Origin: JAHRAW01 sp965212085 | GTDB taxonomy: Bacteria; Pseudomonadota; Gammaproteobacteria; Arenicellales; Poriferihabitantaceae | Assembly: GCA_965212085.1 (NCBI GenBank) | Contig: OZ243042.1 | Location: forward strand, 248,001-312,000 | Direction of reading: 5' to 3' | Length of the DNA: 64,000 nt | Shown here: positions 16,737 through 25,479 of the stretch, in pieces | How the letters are laid out: every line of letters begins with the position of its first letter | Numbering within the stretch: position 1 is the first letter of the stretch | Translations under genes and position numbers: made by a program | The notes under the pieces: generated by a model | What the model was told of the DNA's origin: nothing | Databases searched by the model: none | The model's input: the letters and a program-made list of their open reading frames with translations, nothing else

Positions 16737-17834
16737 TCAGTCCGACGGGTCAAGCGCGCGACAGTCTTCCGCGGTCCAGCCGATGCTCACCGTATCCCCC
16801 TCGCGGAGGTGGGCGTGCACGGCTGAATTGGGAATCTTTACGATGAAATCATCATGACCGCAAACCGTGAAGCGGGTGCGGATGTGGTCGCCGAGATAGA
16901 TCAACTCCTCGGCTTTGGCCGTAAATACGTTGGGCAGGGCGCCTTCTTCGGGGTTCACCACCACGCGTTCCGGGCGCAGCGACAGGGTTACGCGCTCGCC
17001 GACCCCGGCGACCTTAACCTTGAGCGCGGCGACCATGTCGCCGGTGCCGTCCACCGCCACCTTGACGCTGTCGCCGAGGTCCTCGACGGCCTTGCCGAGC
17101 AGGCGGTTGTTCTCGCCGATGAAGTTGGCGCAGAAGGCGTTGTCGGGTTGTTCATACAACACTTCCGGCGGCGCGCACTGCTGAATGATGCCGTCGTCAA
17201 ATACCGCGATGCGGTTCGACATGGTCAGGGCTTCGCTCTGATCGTGGGTCACGTACACCACGGTCAGGCCGAGGTTTTCGTGAATGTGCTTGATTTCGTA
17301 CTGCATCTGCTCGCGCAGGTTTTTATCCAGGGCGCCGAGGGGCTCGTCCATCAGCACCAGGTCGGGATCGAAAACCAGCGACCTCGCCACCGCGACCCGC
17401 TGCTGCTGCCCGCCCGACAACTGCGCCGGGCGGCGGTCGCCGAACGGGCCGAGTTGCACCATGTCCAGCGCCCGCTTGACCTTGGCCTCGCGCTCGCTCT
17501 TGTCCATTTTGCGAACCTCCAGGGGAAACGCCAGGTTCTCGGCGACGGTCATATGCGGGAACAACGCATAGTTCTGGAACACCATGCCGATGCCGCGTTT
17601 GTGGGGGGCGACGTTGTTGATGCCCTCGTCCTTGAGGTAGATCTCGCCGTGGGTGGCGGGCTCAAAGCCGGCCAGCATCATCAGGCAGGTGGTCTTGCCG
17701 GAACCGGAAGGCCCGAGCATGGTCAGGAACTCGCCCTGGGCTACGTCCAGGTTGAGGCTCTTGACCACCAGCGTTACGCCGTCGTAACTCTTTTGGATAT
17801 CGACGAATCGAACCAGCGGTTTATCGTTGGGCAT
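16737..17834 (-). CDS. potA: Spermidine/putrescine-type ABC transporter ATPase (PotA-like)
   Basis: A 365-residue ATPase that powers the PotB-PotC channel. Walker A GPSGSGKTT is near residue 42, the signature LSGGQQQRVAVARSL near residue 140, Walker B LVLMDEPLGALD near 160, and the H-loop in VYVTHDQSEALTMS. A C-terminal TOBE domain (about residues 285-350) is present, as in PotA. It is the first gene of the operon, transcribed away from the 330-bp spacer to its right. A TATAAT hexamer on the minus strand about 35 bp upstream could be the -10, but no good -35 was seen. Confidence 0.9.
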   Translation of the reverse strand: MPNDKPLVRFVDIQKSYDGVTLVVKSLNLDVAQGEFLTMLGPSGSGKTTCLMMLAGFEPATHGEIYLKDEGINNVAPHKRGIGMVFQNYALFPHMTVAENLAFPLEVRKMDKSEREAKVKRALDMVQLGPFGDRRPAQLSGGQQQRVAVARSLVFDPDLVLMDEPLGALDKNLREQMQYEIKHIHENLGLTVVYVTHDQSEALTMSNRIAVFDDGIIQQCAPPEVLYEQPDNAFCANFIGENNRLLGKAVEDLGDSVKVAVDGTGDMVAALKVKVAGVGERVTLSLRPERVVVNPEEGALPNVFTAKAEELIYLGDHIRTRFTVCGHDDFIVKIPNSAVHAHLREGDTVSIGWTAEDCRALDPSD

Positions 17835-18164
17835 GGAGTTGGATAGGGTGTTTGGTTGATGTAATCTGATTATAGTCTATGGCAACCGCGGACTCCTCCG
17901 GCCACGGCGGCACAAGCAATGGGGCACTTTAGCCCCTCATAAAACTAAAATCAATAGAAAAACCAATAAATTTTTCCTAATCACCCCGAATCCTCCCGCC
18001 GCTGCCGCCCACCCGGCGGATTTGGGCCGTGCCGGCCCCGTGGCCGGGGCCGCCATTGCCGGTCAATCTGTGCCATAATGGCCGCCGGTGGTGCCGGTTG
18101 GCCGTTCGGCATACACCCAAAATAACTGCGGCATACACCAATTCTGAGACATCACAAGGCATCC
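17835..18164. other. 330-bp intergenic region between divergent potA and the oxygenase gene
   Basis: This divergent spacer holds an AT-richer patch around 17938-17985 and a GC-rich stretch with CCGGC-type inverted steps at 18025-18060. Several weak -10-like hexamers occur (TATAAT on the minus strand near 17870). No gene, palindromic family element or confident operator was found. It must carry the promoters for both flanking units. Confidence 0.6.
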
Positions 18165-18890
18165 ATGGCCCCTTCCCGCGCCCCTACCCGCGCCGATTGC
18201 GGCGCCAATTCCCGCATTGAACGGCTGTGGCCGGTCAGCATCCTGAGCCGGCGTTTTGACCGCCACCGGGAGGTCAACCCCGAACTGGTGGCGTTGTTCC
18301 GGCAGTACCAGGAGGCGCATCCGGCCACGCACGGGGCGGCCAACTCGGTATATTCAAGCCCCGACAACTTCGCCGAGGGCAGCGAAAACCCGGCGCTGCT
18401 GAGCCTCGAAAAATTCATCATGGATAACGTGTTCGCCATCGCCGCCGAGGTCAACGCGCCTTACTGGAAGCAGGGCGCGTCGCTGGACGTGAAACTGACC
18501 GGCCTGTGGTTCCAGATCTCCAACGATTTCGGATTCCACCAGATCCACACCCACGGCAACTGCTCGTGGTCGGGGGTGTACTACGTGCAGGCCGGTTCCG
18601 CCAGCCGCAGCCGCGACGACCCGCACGCCAACGGCATGCCCAACGGCATCACCCGCTTCTACGGCCCGCACACCGAATATCTGGCCGGCGGGCACGGCGA
18701 CCACGGCAACTACTACCTGCACGACTACACCCACGACAGCTATCCCGAAGACGGCAAACTGTGCGTGTTTCCCTCGCACCTCAAACATATGGTGTTCCCG
18801 TACCAGGGCGAGCAGGATCGCATCATCGTCTCCTTCCACGCCATCGTGGACGCCGAAGACGAACTGCGCTACGGCTATTCTTTTACCTAG
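18165..18890 (+). CDS. 2-oxoglutarate/Fe(II)-dependent oxygenase (TIGR02466-like)
   Basis: A 241-residue protein starting at ATG 18165 with an AAGG Shine-Dalgarno. It resembles the TIGR02466 family of putative 2OG-Fe(II) oxygenases: SLDVKLTGLWFQISNDFGFH then HTHGNCSWSGVYYVQ, and near the end FPSHLKHMVFPYQG followed by DRIIVSFH. The two iron-binding His lie in the HTHGN region and in the SHLKH segment, and an Arg near the C-terminus would bind 2-oxoglutarate. The substrate is unknown. It sits 41 bp upstream of the yejF-like ATPase and may be co-transcribed with that peptide transporter. Confidence 0.75.
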   Translation: MAPSRAPTRADCGANSRIERLWPVSILSRRFDRHREVNPELVALFRQYQEAHPATHGAANSVYSSPDNFAEGSENPALLSLEKFIMDNVFAIAAEVNAPYWKQGASLDVKLTGLWFQISNDFGFHQIHTHGNCSWSGVYYVQAGSASRSRDDPHANGMPNGITRFYGPHTEYLAGGHGDHGNYYLHDYTHDSYPEDGKLCVFPSHLKHMVFPYQGEQDRIIVSFHAIVDAEDELRYGYSFT

Positions 18891-18931
18891 GCACGGAGCA
18901 CGGCGAACGCACAAGGCGCACAATACCGACG

Positions 18932-20815
18932 ATGACCCGGCCACTGCTCTCCATCCGCGACCTGCGGGTTCGCTTCACCATCCACGGCACCACCCTGGAT
19001 GCGGTGCGCGGCGTGTCGTTCGACATTCAGCCCGGCGCGACCCTGGCGTTGGTGGGAGAATCCGGTTCCGGGAAGTCGGTGATCGCGCGCGCCATCATGG
19101 GCCTGCTGCCGGAGAACGCCACCATCACCGCCGGACAAATCATCCTCCACAACCCGCAAAAGGGCATCGAAGCCCTGGACACCACCGCCCTCGACCCCAA
19201 CGGGCGCAAAATGCAGGACCTGCGCGGCGGCAGCATCTCGCTGATCTTCCAGGAACCGATGGTGTCGCTGTCGGCGCTGCACACCATCGGCGACCAGATC
19301 TCCGAAGCCTTGTTCCTGCACCGCCGGATGGAACGCGCCGAAGGCATGAAAATCACCCGCGACATGCTCGAAATCGTCGGCTTCAACGACCCGGATCACG
19401 CCCTCAACCTCTACCCATTCGAGCTGTCCGGGGGCATGCGCCAGCGCGCCATGATCGCCATGGCGCTGATCTGCCACCCATCGCTGCTGATCGCCGACGA
19501 GCCCACCACGGCCCTCGACGTCACCATCCAGGCGCAGATTCTCAAACTCATCAAAAGCCTCCAGACCCAACTCAACATGGCGATGCTGATGATCACCCAC
19601 GACCTCGGCGTGGTCGCCAACGTCACCGAGGAAGTGGTGGTTTTGTACCACGGCGAAGTGATGGAACGCGGGCCGGTGCGGCAGATTTTTTCCGCGCCAC
19701 GGCATCAATACACCCGCGCGCTGCTCAAGGCGGTGCCGAATTTTGACATGCAGCCGGGCGAACGCCTGACCCCGCTGCGCGAAATCAAGGCCGAGATCGG
19801 CGCCTTTCTGAGCGCCAAAAAAGCCCGCGCCCAACAAACCCACCCGGCGCGCATCCTCGGCGTTCGCGGCCTCAGCAAAAGCTTCGGCGCCCGCGCCAGC
19901 GCGTGGTCGCTGGGCGCCGACCCGCCGCGAATCCAGGCGGTCAGCGACGTCAGTTTCGACCTGATGCGCGGCGAATGCCTGGGGCTGGTGGGGGAAAGCG
20001 GCAGCGGCAAATCCACCCTCGGCAAACTCATCGCCCACGCCATCCTCCCCGACGGCGGCGGCATCGAATACATAGACGAGCGCGGCGGCTACCGGGTCGA
20101 CTCCATGAACAACGCGCAGCTGTTCGACTACCGCTGCAAGGTTCAGTACATTTTTCAGGACCCGGTGGGCTCCCTCAACCCCAGCATGACGTTGTTCGAC
20201 ATCATCCGCGAGCCCATGGAAATCCACAAACTCGGCGGGCTTGACTACCAGATGGAAATGAGCAGCGAACTGATGCGCCTGGTGGGCCTCGACCCGCGCC
20301 ACCTGCGGCGCTACCCGCACAGTTTCTCCGGCGGCCAGCGCCAGCGCATCGGCATCGCGCGCGCGCTGGCGCTGCAACCCGACCTGCTGATCTGCGACGA
20401 ACCGGTGTCGGCGCTGGACGTGTCCATCCAGGCCCAGGTGCTGAACCTGATGAAGGACTTGCAGAGCGAACTCGGCCTCAGCTACCTGTTCATTTCCCAC
20501 AACCTGGCGGTGGTGGACTACATCGCCGACCGCATCGCGGTCATGTACCGAGGCGAATTCGTCGAACTCGCGGGCCGCGAATCCTTGTTTCAACGCCCGA
20601 CCCATCCCTACACCCAAACCCTGCTGGAAGCGATCCCGGTGGCCGACCTCGACAAGCCCCTGGATTTCGCTAAAATCGCCGATCCACAATCCATCTCCGG
20701 CGGCGCGCCCCTGCGCTGGCCGGCGCCCTACGCCGAACAACCGGGGCAACCCGCCCAACTGTTCGAAATCGCGCCGGGGCATTTGGTGCGGGCCACCGTT
20801 AACCCGGTTGGATAG
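18932..20815 (+). CDS. yejF: Peptide/microcin C-type ABC transporter, fused ATPase (YejF-like)
   Basis: A 627-residue protein with two ABC domains in one chain, as in YejF. Domain 1 has Walker A GESGSGKSV near residue 42, signature LSGGMRQR and Walker B LLIADEPTTALD. Domain 2 repeats these with GESGSGKST near residue 355, FSGGQRQR and LLICDEPVSALD. ATG 18932 was chosen because the in-frame extension to 18506 lies antiparallel to nothing conserved and overlaps the oxygenase gene. The order here is F-A-B-E, with two foreign genes between, instead of the usual A-B-E-F. Confidence 0.92.
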   Translation: MTRPLLSIRDLRVRFTIHGTTLDAVRGVSFDIQPGATLALVGESGSGKSVIARAIMGLLPENATITAGQIILHNPQKGIEALDTTALDPNGRKMQDLRGGSISLIFQEPMVSLSALHTIGDQISEALFLHRRMERAEGMKITRDMLEIVGFNDPDHALNLYPFELSGGMRQRAMIAMALICHPSLLIADEPTTALDVTIQAQILKLIKSLQTQLNMAMLMITHDLGVVANVTEEVVVLYHGEVMERGPVRQIFSAPRHQYTRALLKAVPNFDMQPGERLTPLREIKAEIGAFLSAKKARAQQTHPARILGVRGLSKSFGARASAWSLGADPPRIQAVSDVSFDLMRGECLGLVGESGSGKSTLGKLIAHAILPDGGGIEYIDERGGYRVDSMNNAQLFDYRCKVQYIFQDPVGSLNPSMTLFDIIREPMEIHKLGGLDYQMEMSSELMRLVGLDPRHLRRYPHSFSGGQRQRIGIARALALQPDLLICDEPVSALDVSIQAQVLNLMKDLQSELGLSYLFISHNLAVVDYIADRIAVMYRGEFVELAGRESLFQRPTHPYTQTLLEAIPVADLDKPLDFAKIADPQSISGGAPLRWPAPYAEQPGQPAQLFEIAPGHLVRATVNPVG

Positions 20816-20839
20816 CGACTGACCCGCCGAGAAACGACT

Positions 20840-21049
20840 ATGACTAATCAAGACAAGGTTATTTCCGCGCTCATGCGCCATTCTGAAAGGTGCGATGATT
20901 GTCTTGCCAAAGATGCGAAAATAAAACCACGCCAAACGGTGAATCAAGAATGTCACTTGCTTGAAAATCGTGGCCAGTTGATTCGGCAACGGAAAATCTG
21001 TCCACTATGCGGCGGCAACAAGATTGTTAACCGCTTGATAAACGCGTAG
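20840..21049 (+). CDS. Small CxxC-CxxC protein embedded in the yej operon
   Basis: A 69-residue protein starting at ATG 20840. It has a short N-terminal helix, then CDDC near residue 18, a basic HTH-like middle (IKPRQTVNQECHLLENRGQL), and CPLCGGNKIVN near the C-terminus. The two CxxC pairs suggest one zinc site, and the middle resembles a winged-helix recognition segment. It sits 24 bp after yejF and 4 bp before yejA, and base use is more AT-rich than in the flanking genes. The function is unknown; a DNA-binding partner of the methyltransferase two genes downstream is one possibility. Confidence 0.7.
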   Translation: MTNQDKVISALMRHSERCDDCLAKDAKIKPRQTVNQECHLLENRGQLIRQRKICPLCGGNKIVNRLINA

Positions 21050-21053
21050 AAAA

Positions 21054-22955
21054 ATGAAACGACTCACCCTTGTTTTGCTGACCACCGCAACGCTGTTGCC
21101 GCTCCCGCTCAGCGCCCAGCCGTACATCGAACCCCCCTACTTCGCCGAACAAGTAGCCGCCAACCAGCTGCCGGCGGTAGCCCAGCGCCTGCCCCGGCAA
21201 CCGGCGTTGGCGGAGTTCGGCGGCGCGGATGGCGCGGACAAGGTCAGCGGCCAGTACGGCGGCACCCTGCGCATGCTGATGGGCAAGGGCAAGGATATTC
21301 GCATGATGATGGTCTATGGCTACGCGCGGCTGGTGGGCTACGACCGCGACCTCAACCTGCGCGCGGATTTGCTCGAACGCTTTGAAGTCCGCGACCAGCG
21401 CGAGTTCACCTTCCACCTGCGCGAGGGCCACCGCTGGTCGGACGGCACACCGTTCACCACCGAGGCGTTCCGCTACTACTGGCGGGACGTGGTCAACAAC
21501 GAAGACCTGTACCCGTTCGGCCTGCCCAAACAACTGCTGGTGGAAGGCGAAGCACCGCAGGTGGAGTTCATCAACGCCACCACGGTGCGCTACACCTGGT
21601 CCCAGGCCAACCCCTATTTCCTGCCGGCCCTGGCGGCTCCCCGGCCCTTGTTTTTGTACGCTCCCGGCCACTACCTGCGGCAGTTTCACGCCGCCTACCG
21701 CGCCGCGGATGAACTCGATGCCGGGGTCAAAAAAGCCGGCGCGCGCAACTGGGCCGGCCTGCATCACCGCAAAAACCACCCCTATAAAAACGACAACCCC
21801 GAACTGCCGGTATTGCAGCCGTGGGTCAATACCACGCCGCCGCCCGCCGAGCGTTTTGTGTTCGTGCGCAATCCCTACTATCACCGCGTGGACGCGCGCG
21901 GACGCCAGCTGCCCTACATTGACGAAGTAACCATCCACATCGCGAGCTCCAGCCTGGTGGCCGCCAAAACCGCCGCCGGGGAGTCGGACTTGCAGGGCCG
22001 CTACATCCGCCTCGACAACTACACCTTCCTCAAGGCCGGGGAATCCCGCAACGATTTTTCGGTGCGCCTGTGGCAAACCGGCCGCGGCTCGCAACTCGCC
22101 ATCTACCCGAACCTCAACAGCAACGACCCGGTGTGGCGCAAACTGACCCGCGACAAACGCTTCCGCCGCGCGCTGTCCATCGGCATCAACCGCTTCGAGA
22201 TCAACCAGGTAATCTATTCCGGGCTGGCCGCCGAATCCAACAACACCGTGCTCCCCGACTGCCCGTTGTTCAAGCCCCACTACCAGGCCGCGTGGAGCCA
22301 CTACGACCCCGGCCAGGCCAACCAAATGCTTGATGAACTCGGCCTCACCGAACGCAACGGCCGCGGCCTGCGCCTCATGGAAAACGGCGCGCCCCTGGAA
22401 ATCGTGTTGCACACCGCCGGCGAAAGCACCGAGGAGACCGACATCCTCGAACTCATCGGCGAAAGCTGGCTCAAACTCGGCATCAAACTGCACACCAAAC
22501 CATCCCAGCGCGAAGTGTTTCGCCAGCGCGTGTTCGCCGGCGAAGCGATGATGGCGATGTTCAACGGCATTGACAACGGCCTGCCCACCCAGGACATGAG
22601 CCCCGAAGAATTCGCCCCCACCAGCCAGACGCAGTTGCAGTGGCCGAAGTGGGGCCAGTACTTCGAGTCCTCCCGCAAGGTCGGCGAAGCCCCGGACATT
22701 CCCGAAGCCGTGGAACTCGTCAACCTGTACCACCGTTGGAGCCGCTCGTCCACCGCCGAACAACGCAAAACCATCTGGCGCAAAATGCTCGACATCCACA
22801 GCGAACAAGTGTTCAGCATCGGGTTGGTGTGCGGCGTTCCGCAGCCGGTGGTGGTCAGCAACCGCCTGAAAAACGTTCCCGAAACCGCCGCCTGGGGGTG
22901 GTTGCCGACGGCTTACTTCGGGGTTTATAAGCCGGATACTTTTTGGTTTGAATGA
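21054..22955 (+). CDS. yejA: Peptide ABC transporter substrate-binding protein (YejA-like)
   Basis: A 633-residue family 5 extracellular binding protein. The signal peptide runs to about Ser-Ala-Gln-Pro near residue 22. GGTLRMLMGKGKDIRMMMVYGYARLV matches the YejA group, and FTFHLREGHRWSDGTPFT is the family 5 signature. The length fits YejA (604). In Yej systems this protein captures oligopeptides, including microcin C. Its TGA overlaps the next start by 4 bp (ATGA at 22952), so the methyltransferase gene is translationally coupled to a transport gene, which is unusual. Confidence 0.9.
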   Translation: MKRLTLVLLTTATLLPLPLSAQPYIEPPYFAEQVAANQLPAVAQRLPRQPALAEFGGADGADKVSGQYGGTLRMLMGKGKDIRMMMVYGYARLVGYDRDLNLRADLLERFEVRDQREFTFHLREGHRWSDGTPFTTEAFRYYWRDVVNNEDLYPFGLPKQLLVEGEAPQVEFINATTVRYTWSQANPYFLPALAAPRPLFLYAPGHYLRQFHAAYRAADELDAGVKKAGARNWAGLHHRKNHPYKNDNPELPVLQPWVNTTPPPAERFVFVRNPYYHRVDARGRQLPYIDEVTIHIASSSLVAAKTAAGESDLQGRYIRLDNYTFLKAGESRNDFSVRLWQTGRGSQLAIYPNLNSNDPVWRKLTRDKRFRRALSIGINRFEINQVIYSGLAAESNNTVLPDCPLFKPHYQAAWSHYDPGQANQMLDELGLTERNGRGLRLMENGAPLEIVLHTAGESTEETDILELIGESWLKLGIKLHTKPSQREVFRQRVFAGEAMMAMFNGIDNGLPTQDMSPEEFAPTSQTQLQWPKWGQYFESSRKVGEAPDIPEAVELVNLYHRWSRSSTAEQRKTIWRKMLDIHSEQVFSIGLVCGVPQPVVVSNRLKNVPETAAWGWLPTAYFGVYKPDTFWFE

Positions 22956-24448
22956 TTCAGATGAAAACCGACTTGCCCTTGAAACCCAATACGCTGTACC
23001 ACGGCGACTGCCTCGACATCATGCGCGACTGGGTAAAAACATATCCCGCCGGTTGCGCGGATTTAATTTATCTCGACCCGCCGTTCAACTCCAACGCCAA
23101 CTACAACATTCTCTACGGCAAAGACCAGACCGGCAAACCACTCGACGAGCGCGCGCAGTTTATTGCTTTCAACGACACCTGGTATTGGGGCGGAGAGGCC
23201 GCCGAGCGCGTCAAAGACATCACAAACGCGGTCGCGCATCCCGCCCACAAAGCGATTTTTGGCCTCGCCGAGATGCTGCCCGAAGGCGGCATGCTCGCCT
23301 ACCTGTCTTATATGGCCGAGCGGCTGGCGGTGATGCGCGACCTGTTGAAAGACACCGGCAGCATTTACTTGCATTGCGACCCGACTGCGTCGCATTATTT
23401 GAAAACGATCATGGACTGTGTATTTGGAGGAAAGAGTTTTCGGAATGAGATTATCTGGAGCTATCCGGCAAGCCCATCCACGGCCACGAAGGATTTTCCG
23501 CGCAAACACGACACCGTTTTACGGTATGTAAAATCGGGCGATTTTGTGTTTAATGCGAACGATGTGCGAATACCTTATTCTGAATCTTCCATACAACGAA
23601 GCAAATATCCCGCCAACAAATCCACGATATTGGCCGGGACCGAAATCAAGTTACACGCGAGCGGAAAAATACCACCGACGGTGTGGGACGATATTCAACA
23701 GACGTACAGGTACAGGTCGGAGGCGCTCGGCTACCCAACCCAAAAACCCCTTGCCCTGCTGGAGCGCATTGTTGCCGCTTCTTCCAACAAAGGCGACTTG
23801 GTGCTTGACCCGTTTTGCGGTTGCGGCACCACCGCCGAAGCGGCGTGGAAACTGGGGCGGGAGTTCATCGGCATTGACATCTCGCCCTTTGCCATTACGC
23901 GGGTATGCAAGGAGCGGCTGAAAGAAGCCGGCGAGGTTTCGGTGATGGGCTTGCCCGCCGACCTGCGAAGCGCGCGCGAGTTGGTGAAGTCCGATCCTTT
24001 TGCGTTTGAACACTGGGCGGTTAGTTTGCTGGAGGGCTACGCGCCGAATGACAAACAAACCGGCGACCGCGGCATTGACGGACGCGGGCGGTTGTTGAAT
24101 CCGCCCGTGGGCGAAGACGGCAAGGCCGAGAAAGGGCGGTGCATCGCGCAAGTCAAGGGCGGCAAGCCCAGCGCCGACGCGCTGCGCGCCTTTCTTTCGC
24201 AAATCGCCGGCGGCGCGTTCAGCATGGGCGTATTTATCACCCTGGAGAAACAAAAAATGACGCCGACCATGCGCGAAGTAGTCGGCAAAGCCGGCAAATT
24301 CCAACCACAAGGCGGCGTCAAAATTTATGACCGCATCGTGTTCTGGTCCATCGAAGAACATTTCAACGACAGCAAACCGGAACTGCCGGGCATGACCCAT
24401 CCCTTCACCGGCAAAGCATTGTCGCAACAAAAAATACCGACCGGCTGA
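22952..24448 (+). CDS. DNA methyltransferase fused to an Mrr-like nuclease domain
   Basis: A 498-residue fusion. The N-terminal part is a beta-class amino-methyltransferase: catalytic motif IV DPPFN at residues 42-46 comes before the SAM motif I DPFCGCGTT near residue 286. From about residue 350 a second domain follows with FEHWAVSLLEGYAPNDKQTGDRGIDG near 351-376 and AQVKGGK near 398. That D...QVK pattern is the Mrr-type PD-(D/E)XK nuclease core. Such a chain could modify and cut DNA, or use the Mrr fold for binding only. Specificity is unknown. The gene lies between yejA and yejB with 4-bp and 32-bp junctions. The start is 22952, or 22961 if the internal Met is used. Confidence 0.85.
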   Translation: MIQMKTDLPLKPNTLYHGDCLDIMRDWVKTYPAGCADLIYLDPPFNSNANYNILYGKDQTGKPLDERAQFIAFNDTWYWGGEAAERVKDITNAVAHPAHKAIFGLAEMLPEGGMLAYLSYMAERLAVMRDLLKDTGSIYLHCDPTASHYLKTIMDCVFGGKSFRNEIIWSYPASPSTATKDFPRKHDTVLRYVKSGDFVFNANDVRIPYSESSIQRSKYPANKSTILAGTEIKLHASGKIPPTVWDDIQQTYRYRSEALGYPTQKPLALLERIVAASSNKGDLVLDPFCGCGTTAEAAWKLGREFIGIDISPFAITRVCKERLKEAGEVSVMGLPADLRSARELVKSDPFAFEHWAVSLLEGYAPNDKQTGDRGIDGRGRLLNPPVGEDGKAEKGRCIAQVKGGKPSADALRAFLSQIAGGAFSMGVFITLEKQKMTPTMREVVGKAGKFQPQGGVKIYDRIVFWSIEEHFNDSKPELPGMTHPFTGKALSQQKIPTG

Positions 24449-24480
24449 GCGCCGATTTCCCCACTCCCAAAACTCCAACC

Positions 24481-25479
24481 ATGTTCCAATACGTCTTCAA
24501 ACGCATCGCCGTGATGATCCCGACGCTGATCATAATCAGCTTCATCATCTTCGTCATCATCCAGCTGCCGCCGGGGGATTATCTTGAGACCTACATCGCC
24601 GAACTGGAAAGTCAGGGCGAGTCGGTTGACCGGGAGAAGATTGAGTTTCTGCGCCGTCAGTACGGGCTCGACCAGCCGTTTTTGTTGCAGTACGCCAACT
24701 GGGTCGGCGGCTTTTTTCACGGCGACTGGGGGTATTCGTTTGAGCACGACCTGCCGGTGCGCGAGGTGGTGGGCGACCGCGTTCTGCTGACCATTCTGGT
24801 GTCGGTGGTCACCATCCTGTTCACCTGGATGATCGCCTTTCCCATCGGCATTTATTCGGCGACGCACCAGTACAGTTGGGGGGACTACGGCCTCACCCTG
24901 CTCGGTTTCATCGGCCTTGCGACGCCCAATTTTTTGCTCGCGCTGGTGATGCTTTATTTCGCCAACATCTGGTTCGGAACTTCCATCGGCGGGTTGATGG
25001 ACCCGCAGTACCTCGGCCAGTCGTGGAGTTGGGGCAAGTTGAAATCGGTGCTCGAACACCTGTGGATTCCGGTGATCGTCATCGGCACCGCCGGCACCGC
25101 CGGCATGATTCGCCGGCTGCGCGCCAACCTCCTCGACGAACTGGAAAAACAATACGTGCTCACCGGCAAGGCCAAGGGCCTGCCGCCCTTCAAACTGCTG
25201 ACCAAATACCCGCTGCGCGTGGCGCTTAATTTTTTCATCGCCGACATCGGCAGTTTGCTGCCGAGCGTTATTTCCGGGGCCGAGATCGTCGCCATCGTGC
25301 TGTCGCTGCCGACCACCGGGCCGATGCTGCTGAGCGCGTTGCAAAGCCAGGATATGTACCTGGCCGGCACCTTCCTGATCTTCCTCGCCATGCTCACCGT
25401 GGTGGGCATGCTGATTTCGGACCTGCTGCTGGCGTGGCTTGACCCGCGCATCCGCCTGCAAGGGGAGATCATGCGATGA
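24481..25479 (+). CDS. yejB: Peptide ABC transporter permease (YejB-like)
   Basis: A 332-residue inner-membrane permease of the DppB/YejB type, with six hydrophobic segments and an N-terminal MFQYVFKRIAVMIPTLIIIS segment typical of the family. The EAA region (YVLTGKAKGLPPFKLLTKYPLRVAL) is near residue 225. It follows the methyltransferase gene by 32 bp and overlaps yejE by 4 bp (ATGA at 25476). Together with YejE it forms the membrane channel served by the fused ATPase encoded upstream. Confidence 0.93.
   Translation: MFQYVFKRIAVMIPTLIIISFIIFVIIQLPPGDYLETYIAELESQGESVDREKIEFLRRQYGLDQPFLLQYANWVGGFFHGDWGYSFEHDLPVREVVGDRVLLTILVSVVTILFTWMIAFPIGIYSATHQYSWGDYGLTLLGFIGLATPNFLLALVMLYFANIWFGTSIGGLMDPQYLGQSWSWGKLKSVLEHLWIPVIVIGTAGTAGMIRRLRANLLDELEKQYVLTGKAKGLPPFKLLTKYPLRVALNFFIADIGSLLPSVISGAEIVAIVLSLPTTGPMLLSALQSQDMYLAGTFLIFLAMLTVVGMLISDLLLAWLDPRIRLQGEIMR

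Noticed and set aside
18887..20989. A 700-codon minus-strand frame opposite the fused ATPase gene
   Set aside because: Both ABC domains on the plus strand are intact; the antisense frame is compositionally random.
21027..22808. A 593-codon minus-strand frame opposite yejA
   Set aside because: The plus strand encodes a clear family 5 binding protein; the minus frame has no signal peptide, domain or ribosome-binding site.
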